Shown here: piece after piece, positions 35,497-46,236 of the stretch
Position numbering within the stretch: the stretch's first letter is position 1
Layout of the letters: each line of letters opens with the position of its first letter
Origin: Calycina herbarum
Taxonomy: Eukaryota > Ascomycota > Leotiomycetes > Helotiales > Pezizellaceae
Assembly (NCBI GenBank): GCA_001414485.1
Contig: LLEY01000065.1
Coordinates: forward strand, 186,001-250,000
Length of the DNA stretch: 64,000 nt
Reading direction: 5' to 3'
Position numbers and translations under genes: made by a program
Notes under the pieces: model-generated
What the model saw: only the letters and a program-made list of their open reading frames with translations
Told to the model about the DNA's origin: nothing
Database searches by the model: none

Positions 35497-36610
35497 TTAG
35501 CAAATAAATGAATCATACACTCTACTAAGTATCTCTACCACCTCCCAACCATAACCTTCACACGCGGCTTTCAGGTGCTCTCCATCCAATTCATTCTCTG
35601 GCTCTCCGATCTTTGCAACATCTAATAAAGCTCTCAACAGGCTCTTGATGAGAAATAGTGCTTTAGCCACAAGTTCCTTCGCTTTTTTGATTGGTGTATA
35701 GATGAAATAAGGTCTTCAATTCTCGACGTTCCTTCTCGGTACTTCGCCAAACATGAAGAGAGAGCTAGGGGCAGTTGGGTTTGTCTTTGTAAGAAGGGTG
35801 CAAGGAGGTCGAGGTGATCAGACATTCTGAAAAGGTGGAGACGGTCATTTGATTTGGGCTTACTCTTTGTTGGTGGATACTCGTAAACTTCTCGTACTGG
35901 GTCATTTCCTGTCATTTCGGCTTCGGTAAACCCGCATACTTCTTGGGTGTCGAATAGGTCGATGTCGCAATATGCTTGTTTCAAATACAACAAACTGTTT
36001 CTTGTGTCCAATACAACGCCCTCTAAGCTAGAAATGACGTCGTCCATATCTCTGTCCTCCATAGACTCGTCCTCTTGAGATTTACGCTTCTCGGTTTCAT
36101 CTCTGTTCTCATTGACTGCTACGTACTTGCAGTTTTCGGTTCCAAACAATTTATCACTTAAATTATAGGTTGATAAATCGTCTAGCTTAGCATTGAGTTC
36201 CGAATTCTCTGCCTCGATTTGGACGATTCGGTCCTCGCGAGACTGTAGGAGACGTTCGTATTCCGCAATAACCTCATCCTTTTCCGCAAGTCGTTGTGTT
36301 AAGTTGTCTATATAGCTTTGCAGAGATGTTCCCTGAATTGAGGCGGTTGCGCAAGAATCATTGCAATAAGCTACTTCTTTCCACAAATCATAAGAATACA
36401 TATTTGAACCACAATAATATATTCACAAACTCCGTCCTCCGAAACCAACATTTCCAGTTTCACTCCTGCCAAAACTAACAAGATACACTCTGAGCCCTCT
36501 TTCCCCTGGAATTCTTCGAGTTCTTCCTTGGCAGCACTGGACTCCGATAGAGCTTGGTGGAGTCGTCCTACTACTACAAAGTCGATTTCCGTCTCCTTCC
36601 CGACCCTCAA
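35497..36610 (-). pseudogene. Coiled-coil protein, at least two exons, frameshifted near the 3' end
   Basis: Coding runs on the minus strand from a segment at 36610-36485 (EIDFVVVGRLHQALSESSAA), across a probable intron, into 36380-35720 (SYIDNLTQRLAEKDEVIAEY, a strong coiled coil), then TQEVCGFTEAEMTGNDPVRE and SDHLDLLAPFLQRQ. The annotated frame stops at 35634, but from about 35705 the +1 frame continues convincingly (KKAKELVAKALFLIKSLLRA) to TAA at 35497-35499. An A6 run lies at the switch, so a one-base indel is likely. The 5' end is also unclear: coding-like sequence goes on to about 36790 without an in-frame ATG, while a neighbouring frame has MSSKSPDSPKSPANY at 36747. Family unknown. 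Confidence 0.5.
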
Positions 36611-36800
36611 GACTCCACCACTCTTGGGGGTTGCTGGGTTGTTGTCAGGGGGTACGGGGAGGTTTTTGTCCCCTTCTTCTGCGCTATTTTTCTTTTTTTG
36701 CAGTAGTTTGCTGGGGATTTGGGAGAATCCGGAGATTTGGATGACATTGATGAGGCTCAGAATGTTTGTTGGAAGATACTTTGGAAGTCATGGTGGGTGA

Positions 36801-37166
36801 AACGGGATGTGAAATTTTCTTATGTGCCTTTTTATCAAGTTAATGCTTACTTTATCAAGAGCAACTATCTAGGAAATTGAGGGTAGAGATCGGGAAGAGA
36901 AGCTAGGATATATAGCACACAGTTGATAGCAAACCATTCTTCAGCCCTCGTACACGAAGCTTGGCACGGTATCAAATCACATTGAAAATTAAAAAGCAGT
37001 TTGCTAGAGTTTACAGGGTGGTTCTGTGAGATTGTCGTGGACAGTTTTCCAGAAAAGCAGGTGGCAAATACGCAATCAGATTTCCAAACCATTGGAGGTT
37101 GTCTCGAGAACTCAAAACTCACACAAAGTGATATGTTTTCCTCAAACCTCGACACTAAGGTCCCCT
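36801..37166. other. Intergenic region
   Basis: About 370 bp between the 35.5-36.8 kb coding region and the small gene at 37167. Nothing recognised. Confidence 0.35.
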
Positions 37167-37418
37167 CTACTTCTTCTCTGATCGAGTCTCCTCGGGAGTT
37201 TGGCCAAATTTCTTCGTCCTTTCTAGAACCTCAGCGTGAAGCTTGATCAATCTTTCTAGATCAACCGCATTCTTTTTGTTCCCGTCATTTGACACGCCGG
37301 AGCTAGAAAGGGTTGCAGAAGCTTCGTCTCGCTTGTTTCTTTCAGCTTGGGCTGGATTTTGCATTTCCGTATTTTGAGGGGGTTTCGAACCTTGACTGGA
37401 GGATTGTTTGGAAGCCAT
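37167..37418 (-). CDS. Small disordered/helical hypothetical protein, 83 aa
   Basis: I choose ATG at 37418 (MASKQSSSQGSKPPQNTEMQ) over the upstream ATG at 37610. The upstream extension is Arg/Ser-rich and reads like 5' UTR, while the shorter start resembles the small neighbours. The product is polar, with one charged amphipathic helix (DLERLIKLHAEVLERTKKFG), and ends EETRSEKK. No signal peptide or membrane segment. Function unknown. Confidence 0.45.
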   Translation of the reverse strand: MASKQSSSQGSKPPQNTEMQNPAQAERNKRDEASATLSSSGVSNDGNKKNAVDLERLIKLHAEVLERTKKFGQTPEETRSEKK

Positions 37419-38100
37419 GATGGTTTGTCTTGTCTCCGTGGAGTAAAGGGTTGGATGAGAATATGGTATTCGACTTGAGGTACGTTTTCGGGAACCTTTG
37501 GAATGGAATGCACGAGTTTCAATTCTTGAAATATGAAAGCTAATAGCTGGAACGAGGGCTAGGGATTCGAAATACTTATAGCGCGAGCTCTCTAGCAAAC
37601 GTGAAACCATTTGATACAGCTAAAATAGCGCTATTGTGATTGCGACCTCGTCACAAGAGTGTACTATGCAGAAAGCAAACTAATTGCTACGGCGAATTAT
37701 AGTGATTGTACGTTATTCTTTCCTGAAAGCGGAACCTAACTGTATTAAGCGCATTGAAGGGCGGGCATGGCAATTGTTCATTTTAAGCCGAAGTTGCTGG
37801 CAAATCTTTCTCACAAGTTGGGTTTGCTGCAACTTAAACAGTACCGATGAACTTGACAGGCAATCAAGCAACCGGGACCTATCATTTGGAGTAGTACGAA
37901 ATGGTATACTTAATTCGCAAATTTTTGAACAGACCATTTATAGGGTATTAATTTATCCATAGTTTAGAATTATTAAGCTAATTCAACAAAGTATAGACTA
38001 GAAACTACAAAAAATTACGAAGAATTTTCTAATACGAGCTCCTTCAATCTAAGCTAAAACTAAGAATATATACAACTAAGAAGAAACTTCCATCAATTTT
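37419..38100. other. Intergenic, increasingly AT-rich
   Basis: About 680 bp without a supported gene. From about 37900 the sequence is AT-rich and may be decayed repeat downstream of the tannase remnant. Confidence 0.4.
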
Positions 38101-39596
38101 TCAACGAAAATTAAACGCAAACGAATCCCTCTCCAGCAGCGGCATCCCCCGTTCCATTCCAAGCTTGTCTTTTGAGATACTACTAACAATCTTCTTCCCC
38201 TCCAGATCCGCCTCGGTAGAAGCAGCCAAAGTCTCCGGTGAAGTTCCTTTTTCCACCCAACTACGCATCGCATCGAAAGTTGTAGCTGGATAGGCACCGG
38301 CTCCCCCAAAACAGTGGTCTAGACCATGGGAAAGGAAGACTCTGTAATAATCTTGTACTGAGGGATCGAGAGCGGTGACGGCATCGTAGTAATGGGTCGT
38401 TGAGTTGTACGGGTTTATGAGATCAGCCTGTTTTATTTTGTTAGTACTAAAAACCATGGGGGCAGTTGATGCTTGAGTGTGGGTAAGCATACCAAGCCAT
38501 GATCCAACGATCTTCCCGCCTCGATCACGGAAAGCTATCAAATGGAGCTCGTTTGTATCGATTGGACTAAACTACTAAATTGAAGAATGCCACAGCTTCT
38601 CGTACTGTTGACGTTTCATAGTCGACAAATCTGCCGCAGCGTTCTTGAGAGTAAACAATTTCATCCAGTCGGAGCCAAGTTCAAATCTAAGCGCTGAGCA
38701 AGTGCCGTTTGTGGTACACGTCGTACCTGCGATCGAAATTTTTCCCGTTGCAGCACTGGGAGATAAAGCAGATCCTCTACCAATGCCGTGCCACGCAAAA
38801 GAAACGGCAAGTTTGGTTGAACCGCTCCCTATATAAGTGGCCCTATTAGTACGATGCCAATGAGAAGATTTCAAGAATGTACATGTACACACAAGTTACT
38901 TGGAAAATATTAGCGGCTGCTGACGAAATCTTTCTCATAGATCCCGCATCTGTACAATTGATAGAAGTACCAACGAGATTCTGGGGTTTAAAATCACAAG
39001 TATCGGGATTAGTGATGATCCCGTCAACAACCCCATCGTTGCTATCACATGCCGAAATAGCCGCGGCATTGAGCGCCTCAAATTCGCATGGAGCGGGATA
39101 TTCTCCCATCTCATACATGAGTAGAATAGGGAAATAATCCCCAAAGAAAAGACCGTTGAAATTGATAGCCGGAGCGGAGGCAGCAATCCCATCATAAGCC
39201 TCCGGATATCATATTATGATCGAGGTCCTACCGCCGTTTCTTTTCCCGAGGAGGGCCGAAGATCGATCCAGCCGCTTCTCGTACACGAGGTTACGAGTGT
39301 ACCGGTACCCCCCCTCTTCAACACTCCTAGACAGCGCAGCGTCACCCAACAAGCAACATCCCCTGGCGACCACCCTGAGAACAACCACTAAAGTAGGAGA
39401 AAGCTGGAGGTTGACCGTAGTAACTTTCCACAATGGCCTTGCAAATGATTGATGTATCATTTAGCGAGGTCGACATGAGATTTTGGAGGAGATAAAGGTT
39501 GACGTTTCCGGGGCTGATAAGTTCCCAATTGACAGGAGAGAGATAGGCTTCGATCTGGGTACACTGCCTTTTGCAAGTAACGTGCGAAAACAGTTA
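38101..39596 (-). pseudogene. Tannase/feruloyl esterase family gene, 5'-truncated and multiply broken
   Basis: Homology signals follow the family order on the minus strand: [20 protein letters not shown] (about 39520), the nucleophile motif [12 protein letters not shown] (about 39380), EAYDGIAASAPAINF (about 39185), CEFEALNAAAISACDSNDGV (about 39080), IAFRDRGGK (about 38530), then HGLADLINP and DHCFGGAGAYP (about 38300). Known members are secreted serine esterases acting on galloyl or feruloyl esters. Damage includes an insert of about 140 bp right after GMLL (about 39205-39345), adjacent TAG TAG codons near 38576 and a frameshift before HGLAD near 38500. The 5' part is lost where the Fot1-like element begins. 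Two probable ancestral introns remain (near 38840-38895 and 38415-38485). Not functional. Confidence 0.8.
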
Positions 39597-41906
39597 ACGT
39601 GGTTTATCAGGGCCCGGATCATATCAGGAACCGGATCAATTTTAGCGAATTCCCAACCCCCTTCCTTTACAACGCGTTTTTTCTGCTATATATTATGTCA
39701 GTTATTCTATAAGAATCAAAAATCATTCTAGCTATCGAGGCTATTCGAACATCTAAAAAGCTAAGCCGTCGGAAGGCTGCAAAGCTCTACAGAGTGTCCT
39801 TTTCTATACTAAACGGTAGAATAAACGGCTGAACTACTCTCCCTAAGCGACGGATAGTAAACGTCAAATTGTCTAAGCTAGAAGAGGAAGTAATTGTTCG
39901 GAATATACTTGATCTAGATTCGAGAGGGTTTGCACCCCGGCTAGGTAGCGTAGAAGATATAGCGAATTATATACTCGAATCGCGAGGGGGAAAACGCGTC
40001 GGCAAGCTCTAGGCACATTGATTTATACAACGATAACCAGCCCTTAAGACGCGTTTTAATCGCGTTTATGATTTCTAAAGGGCCTTATGCGAAGATTCTA
40101 AGCTAATTAGCTCGTGGTTCCGACTGGTTGAAAATATAAGGGTAAAATACAGTGTTTTAGACTACGACTTTTATAACTTCGACAAAACCAGGTTTATAAT
40201 AGGTGTAATTTGCCTTATAATAGTTATAATCTATATAGATCGACGTAGCAGAGGTAAGGCAGTTCAGCTAGGGAATCGGGAATAGGCTATAGCGATTGCT
40301 TATATTAATAGTAAAGGCTAGAGTGTCCCTCTATTTCTAGTGGTTTAGTGTTACGAATCACGTTATACGTGGTAAGTAGTCTAGACGGCGCTCTGATAGA
40401 ATAAGGCACGATATCTAGGAAATAGAAGGTAATACCGGAGAGAATTAGTAATATAAAGGCATTTAGGTATTCCAGGATCTTACTATTAAATAACCGTTGG
40501 AAGTCACGTAATAGATCCCCTTAGATCCTATAAGAGATCTATAGAGATCTAGGGATCTAGGCTTATATAAGGATCTAGATAGTACGAAGGGTTCTATATA
40601 TACTAGTATATCTACTACCTAGATAGGAGCTTTATACTTAACTTTAGTTATTAATCTTATTATCTTATTTAATATCTTTAATATAAGTAACAAGTTTACT
40701 TCTAAGTAAATAACCCGGCGTATCTGTACTTCTTACCTATATACTAACCTTCGAGACTTAATCACCTTTGTTTAGTTCGTATAGAGTTTCGTTATATTTA
40801 GAGTAAGAACTACCTTTTAAATTAGTATATAGACGGCGGCCTTCTACTCGACTAGGTTATTAAACCGACAAGTAACAGATAGATAAATAATAAGACAGGT
40901 CTAGAATAGCTGAAACACTTTGATAAATATACTACTACTCGTATAAAGAGTCTATATTAAATACTAGTATTAGATAGGTATAAGAGTTACGAATCGGCCG
41001 AGTTCTAAGAGTACTATAAGATATATAATATTATAACTCTTAGACTACCTTATTCGTTCTATCTAACCTAGTTACTTAATATTAGATGCTTTAGTATATT
41101 AAAGCAGGTATATAGTTGATAGATTAAGACGTTTATTAAAGCTTATATTAACTATATTACGAAGGTAGAGTTCTTTCTAGTCTTTATAGTAGTATATAAG
41201 GAATCTATAATAGCCTAAAGCGCTTAGGCTGGATTCTATAGAGCTGGCTTAGTGCTCTTTAACCTATAAGTAGTGCTTTTAAAGCTTAATATAAAGTTAC
41301 GAACTCTAACTTCTTCTAGACCCTCTACTGCTAATACTAATCCTTAGGTCTCCTAGACCTCTTCTAATCTAACTAAAGCTCTTTTATAAATAACACTTGT
41401 TTAAAATCGAATTACCTGTTATTAAAGGAGCTTGCTAACTCTACTCTTCGAGACAGTTGCTATATTAGCTAAGAGTATAGAGTAAATAGCTTATAAGATA
41501 ACTCTTCTATCTACTAAGGTACGTACTCTTTAAGCAACTAACGAAGCCTTAAGTAAACGCTGTAGAGCTAAAAAGGCTCGTGTCTATTAAGAGGGTATAC
41601 TTATAGTAGAGGATATATAGGATATTATAGCCTAGAAGGATATAGATAAGCAGATACGATGCGACGTATATACAGCGAGAGGTAGTTGTAAAGAGGGTTA
41701 ACTATCTAGGTAATACTATAGAATCTATAGAAAAGCTAGTTATAATATATAAACTTGTTAAGAGGCTGTAGATATATCTAGTTCCTCGGATTCCGAGTAG
41801 TTTTAGTTAATTTAATATATTATAGTTGATTTATTAATATTCTAAGTTTAATACTAAGGAAAACTAATCCGGTTTCTAATATAATCCGGGTTCTAATAAA
41901 CCACGT
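39597..41906 (+). mobile_element. Fot1/pogo-type DNA transposon, RIP-degraded, with a nested solo LTR
   Basis: The termini are inverted repeats of about 50 bp beginning ACGTGGTTTATCAGGGCCCG on the left. The right copy differs mainly by C-to-T/G-to-A changes. TA target duplications lie at 39595-39596 and 41907-41908. The plus strand keeps a recognisable DDE_1 (Fot1-like) transposase: a helix-turn-helix start (SKKLSRRKAAKLYRVS), LKTRFNRVYDF, the catalytic-region remnant YDFYNFDKTRF (the family usually has FDETGF, so Glu to Lys fits G-to-A), GLE-stop-LKHFDKY and YRAGLVLFNL. Many TAG/TAA codons interrupt it. Without the nested LTR the element is about 1.86 kb, close to the size of Fot1-class elements. 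Confidence 0.9.
40349..40796. mobile_element. Solo LTR nested in the Fot1-like element
   Basis: The 448-bp insert starts TGTTACGAATCACG and ends CGTTATA. It is flanked by a 5-bp duplication TTTAG at 40344-40348 and 40797-40801. Removing the insert and one TTTAG restores continuous transposase coding from PLFLVV straight into the downstream GGLL and TSNR segments. TG at the 5' end, near-CA at the 3' end and a 5-bp duplication are features of LTR retrotransposons. The family (gypsy or copia) cannot be told. It is TA-rich like its host element. Confidence 0.8.
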
Positions 41907-41908
41907 TA

Positions 41909-42168
41909 GAATAATTATATTTATTCTTTAAGACTATTTAGAAAAATCTAGAATTTTAGTTATAGTTCTTTTAACATTTTTAGAATAATTAAATTTCTTT
42001 TATTATTAAAAAGGCTTGAACTTTCTAGTAATACCAACTTCTTTGTTTTTATTCTATTACTCTAATTATTTAGAATATTAAAGTCAAAAAAGAAGAGATA
42101 AGACAACTTTACTTTATATTCTATGTTTTGAAATATAAATAGTCTAGTAAGTTCTTTTGAATTTCTTT
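41909..42168. other. AT-rich spacer between transposons
   Basis: About 260 bp, strongly AT-rich with no ORF, between the Fot1-like element and the hAT-like MITE. Probably older RIP-degraded repeat. It does not contain the missing 5' end of the tannase gene. Confidence 0.5.
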
Positions 42169-42176
42169 ATTCTTCT

Positions 42177-42648
42177 CAGACTTGGGCACCGATACTTTTA
42201 TATCGATAATCAGCTCTCGATATAAATCAATACCTTTTTACTCTAATACGATTAGTACGATATATCGTCAGTAAAAAAGAGACGATTATTAATATATATC
42301 GGCTTTTTTAAGCTAGTGGCTCTACATAGTAAATACAAATTATATGATATAATCTACTCTTTTTTCCTAAAAGATAATTTTCTTTTATATAAATGTTATA
42401 TTAATAAATCTATATTAATTACTTTAAGAGAGCTAAGCACTTACCTATATTATAGTATTATATTAATAAAAAGCATGTAACCTTGCTTAAAGTCAAGCCT
42501 ATAGATTCTATTGGCTATCGGCACGGATTTACTATTTAACGATCACATAACTCGATATATCGATATATCATCAGTTAAGTTCTACTCGATACGATAATCG
42601 TCAGAGACCCCCTCGATATTTTATCGATAGTATCAGTGCCCAAGTCTG
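42177..42648. mobile_element. hAT-type MITE, 472 bp
   Basis: The terminal inverted repeats begin CAGACTTGGGCACCGATACT (left) and CAGACTTGGGCACTGATACT (reverse complement of the right end). A perfect 8-bp duplication ATTCTTCT lies immediately outside (42169-42176 and 42649-42656). An 8-bp duplication with CAG-starting termini is typical of hAT elements. The interior has repeated TATATCGAT-like palindromes and no transposase frame, so it is non-autonomous. Confidence 0.85.
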
Positions 42649-43023
42649 ATTCTTCTAGAAGAATAGAAGAATTAAAAAAGATAAGATAAAAGAGAAAGAA
42701 CAGAGTCAAGTAAAGAGATTTGAGATAATTCTAGAATGTAATTGTCTTAGAATTGCTAAGATAATAGAGGGAGGGTGTACGCAGAGTAAAGCCCGGGATT
42801 CTCATATGGGGGTGATTGACGACCTGTAGAGAACACAGATATAATTCTTAGGAAAACATGATGCACAGGGCAAGTCCTGGGTAACAGGAGACAAAGTAAA
42901 AGCCACCACGAAAACTTGTCAGATACGAAAGTTCGGTAATAAAAGAACGGTATCAAACCCCACCAAAGGACGCACCAAAGGACGCACCAAAGGACGAGCT
43001 AGAATTCGAGCTTACCTTACTGT

Positions 43024-44127
43024 TCAGTCGTTCCCGTAGACTATCGACCGCGGCCACGCTAGAAGTCCCTCCCATTCGACTCCTAAAAATAGTTCCACGG
43101 CGCCCAAGAGAAACTGCCCTGAAGTACCTACCGCCCACCAGTTCCTGCATCGATGGAGGAGCACTGCAAAGTATGCGAGCACTACAATCGCTTCAGGTCG
43201 ACGCTCATCTAGAAGAACTGCAAGTTCCGCCGAAACAATCACAGCCCAAGAAGTTACCGTGCGAGGGTTTGGGCTCTCGGGGTTCTCATCTGCTGAAATC
43301 CATGTTGTATAAACCCAGGACAACGACTTGATTGCCTTTTTGATGACTTCTACTTCATGTGGACGCAACCCAGGTGATTGACCAACAGCCAGACTGAGCT
43401 TTTCCAATTGTTGAACGACTTCATCGGTATATTCTGGTTTCTCTTGTCTTTCCACATCAAGCAGTGGCTGGAGATCGGAACTTTTAATGAACTCCCACCG
43501 CCCATCGAAAATGGTTCGTACGCCTTGTAACAATCTGATGGATTGCACGAGCTGGTCCAGAAACCCCTCCAACTCGTTTGCTGGTGTGGCAAATATGTCG
43601 AAGAAGAAATGAAGCGCCAAAACTCCAGAAAATAGGAATACAGCAAGCACATTCTCATCGTTGATATCGACAATGGTTTGGTTGTACAGCCTGAGCGCAT
43701 TGATCTGCAGCCTGTTCGCTTCCTCGCGATAGAATTGACATTTTTTGGGTTTCTGAATACTGAGATGGAGGGCTGAAATTCCAAGGAGTTCGTACAGAAG
43801 AAAGGGAGCACCTAATGCCCGACGAAGAAGGGCAGGGGAGAATTCCTTGGCCACGAAGAAAGTTTCTCCGGACTCCTCCCAATAGTGGTAAAAGAGCTCT
43901 AGGTGGACAATGTTGACATATTCGCCTAGTATAGGCGCTGGTAGAAGGGGTGAGTTATCGTTGAGAGCGCTGGGGCTCATCGATGAGTTGCCTGATGGAG
44001 ACTGCGATACATTGCTAGGGCTGGGGCTGGCGGGATTGGACGTTATTGCTGGCGTCGTTGTTGGATATGAACACTCCCCTAAGGGGGCAGTTGTGCAGTT
44101 TTCACATTTTGGTTTTGATTCATCACA
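43024..44127 (-). CDS. Zn2Cys6-type regulator (UPC2/sterol-uptake-control-like), zinc cluster incomplete
   Basis: The exon runs from an acceptor (CTATAG|TGTGATG) at 44127 to TGA at 43024-43026, 367 residues. It begins CDESKPKCENCTTAPLGECS, the second half of a Zn2Cys6 cluster. A Ser/Pro linker follows, then a regulatory domain (LGEYVNIVHLELFYHYWEES to GLLAWPRSIVY) that resembles the C-terminal part of sterol uptake control type regulators. The upstream sequence that should carry the first Cys pair reads MIRRRHTK then EPDITTRL, where CITC would be expected. I find no splice giving an intact C-x2-C. An unrecognised first exon or a broken DNA-binding domain are both possible. Use of the internal ATG at 43980 would lack the cluster entirely. 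Confidence 0.6.
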   Translation of the reverse strand, partial: CDESKPKCENCTTAPLGECSYPTTTPAITSNPASPSPSNVSQSPSGNSSMSPSALNDNSPLLPAPILGEYVNIVHLELFYHYWEESGETFFVAKEFSPALLRRALGAPFLLYELLGISALHLSIQKPKKCQFYREEANRLQINALRLYNQTIVDINDENVLAVFLFSGVLALHFFFDIFATPANELEGFLDQLVQSIRLLQGVRTIFDGRWEFIKSSDLQPLLDVERQEKPEYTDEVVQQLEKLSLAVGQSPGLRPHEVEVIKKAIKSLSWVYTTWISADENPESPNPRTVTSWAVIVSAELAVLLDERRPEAIVVLAYFAVLLHRCRNWWAVGTSGQFLLGAVELFLGVEWEGLLAWPRSIVYGND

Positions 44128-45509
44128 CTATAGGTATATTGAGTGTCAGAATGTGATAGACGGGTTGTGATATCCGGTTCCAGAAATGGTTTTGTGTGAC
44201 GTCGTCGGATCATTGAGAGTAGTTCCTCAGGCCAAACACTATCGGTTATGAATGATTTATTGTTGTACAAAGGTCATCGAGAGTTGTTGGAAAGCAGAGG
44301 GCTGGTGTGGATGAGTTCAATCGTCAATTTTAGACTCTACGTGCTCTGCGTGTAGAAACGTGATTTCGCAAACTATTTTTTTTAATCTAAGTTCCAGTAG
44401 GCAATTTCCAAAAAAGTTGAATTTGGTTACAGGTGTTGTTAGCCCAAAGACACGAAGATGAAAAGATTATGTCACGTGACCCGATGCTTTTTTATAGCCT
44501 CACCTGCCTTATTAGGAACATGTTCGAGACGTTCCAGGGCAATTAAAAATATTGTTCGAAAAATGTTGGTATGACTTGGTGGTCATTAGCGTGATGCAAA
44601 AAGAGTATATTATCGTTCGTGCATACCGAGTAAAGTTAGCTACTCTATTTACTTAAATAGAACTTAAGCGAGAAGGTCACGTGAAGTGCTATTCACTCTT
44701 GAATATACCGACAAAAAAGTTTAGAAGAATGAGAAAGGGTATTTCTCGATTGTCCTAACCTTTTTGACAATATCCGTGTTTGTTCTATAACATGGGTGTT
44801 CTCGAAGCAAAGCACAGGGTTCTTACACGTAAAGTTCACAACAGTCTGTTTGAGTGCATGACCGAACCTTTTTATCAATCTTACTTGTCCTTCTCGGGAC
44901 GTAGAGCTTCCACAATGAAGAACAATCATGTCACGAGACTTCTCTCATCTGAAACTTCTACCTGGCGGGGAACACTTCGGCGGCTCGTAAATGCCTCGCT
45001 AAACCCCTGTTTGAAAGCAAAACATTTGATCGCCATCTGATCAAACGCGATCCGTCCCAAATCCATCTCTTCAGACGAGAACCATCCCATGCGAAGATCT
45101 CGGTCTCTCTGCCGAGGGCAACCCTAACCGCTCTCGCCTTGCTTCATGACGTTAATGTGAGCCTTTCATTGGTGGCAAATTCGCGATTGCTCTCAACCTT
45201 GGAGACGAGCAAGTATTACAGCTCAAAACGAAAATCTCCGATCTCCTGTACTGGTTTGGTGGGGATGATTTCGGGGTGGTTAAGGCTTGGGATTAAGCAT
45301 ATATTTAAGGTGTTCCCTTGATCCATTTAAGTTTGGTAACCATTCACATTCGTCTTCTGTTTTCTTCGATTCTTTCCGCCCGGTCATTCTTTTCACCTCA
45401 CAGCTGTGCTGTTGCCGATCTTTATAATTGTTCTTTTATTACAATTTTTGCAAATAATCGAACAAGAAACATTCATTCATCGGTCTATCTTAAATCATCA
45501 ACCTTCATC
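44128..45509. other. Intergenic region, with remnant first exon of the regulator and CACGTG sites
   Basis: About 1.4 kb. The proximal part (44160-44220) carries the degenerate first-exon-like frame of the minus-strand regulator. Two CACGTG elements occur, one inside a perfect GTCACGTGAC palindrome at 44471-44480 and one at 44688-44693. Short ORFs at 44693-45040 and 45139-45321 have no recognisable product. The right end holds the promoter and 5' UTR of the secreted protein gene. Confidence 0.45.
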
Positions 45510-46065
45510 ATGCATTTCTCCAGCTCTCTTTTCGCCATCGTCCTTTCCCTCACTTCGACCGTCATTTGCGCGCCAATTGAAGCTCGTGCGTTGACTGTCA
45601 AGCCATACAATGATTTCTCTGTTTCTGGAGGTGTTGGGGGAAAAGCATTAGCCGAGGTCAACGCAAATTTCCCTGTGCGTATTCTAAACACCAAACCCCT
45701 CTACCAACCATCACTAATCCATGCTATAGGTTGGCACCGACCTCAAAGCTGTTTCTGCTGCAGACCTCAAGATTATCTCGGATGCCGCTCAAGTCAGTGA
45801 GCAAGCGGAAGTCGCAACTGGAGGTTTTAACGATGCTGTCGCTGCAGCAAGTGGAACTGCCGCAGCGGCCCTACAAGTCGGGAAGATAAAGAACAAGGTG
45901 TTGAAGTTGCAAACCGACGTTTTGCGTCTACAGATCCAGGCTGCGCAAGGAAAGACTGGATTGGATGCCCAAATCGCTACCCAACAGAAGAAATTGGATA
46001 CCAATGTTGCGTTGGATGTCAAGTCGGCTGGAGAGGCCAGTACTGCAATTGATTTTGCTGGTTAA
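45510..46065 (+). CDS. Small secreted protein, 166 aa, two exons
   Basis: Exon 1 is 45510-45674 and exon 2 is 45730-46065. The 55-nt intron runs from GTGCGT to TATAG, and spliced coding is 501 nt. The N-terminus MHFSSSLFAIVLSLTSTVIC with a following Ala-Pro is a good signal peptide. The mature part reads LTVKPYNDFSVSGGVGGKAL, then ISDAAQVSEQAEVATGGFND, LQVGKIKNKVLKLQTDVLRL and KKLDTNVALDVKSAGEA, a helical Ala/Lys/Asp-rich pattern without cysteines. I recognise this as the widespread ascomycete 'small secreted protein' type with a KPYxxF...ALAEV start and a KIKNKVLKL core. It probably acts outside the cell; its function is not established. It is an intact gene between damaged neighbours. Confidence 0.8.
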
Positions 46066-46236
46066 ATGTTGTGGGGGATGTGATTGAATAAGGAGGTTAT
46101 ATGGAAGGCGTGTGGTGGATTGGAATCTTTTGCTAGATATTCCAATTTATTTTAATTTCGACCACGCAAAGTCAGGATTGTTTCTCGGAACCGATGGTTA
46201 ACGGTAATGATAATCATATTGGACTGAGATTGTTTT

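Noticed and set aside
42961..42996. Three tandem copies of a 12-bp unit (CCAAAGGACGCA)
   Set aside because: Very short, just downstream of the regulator's stop codon, with no sign of a gene or element; a minor slippage repeat.
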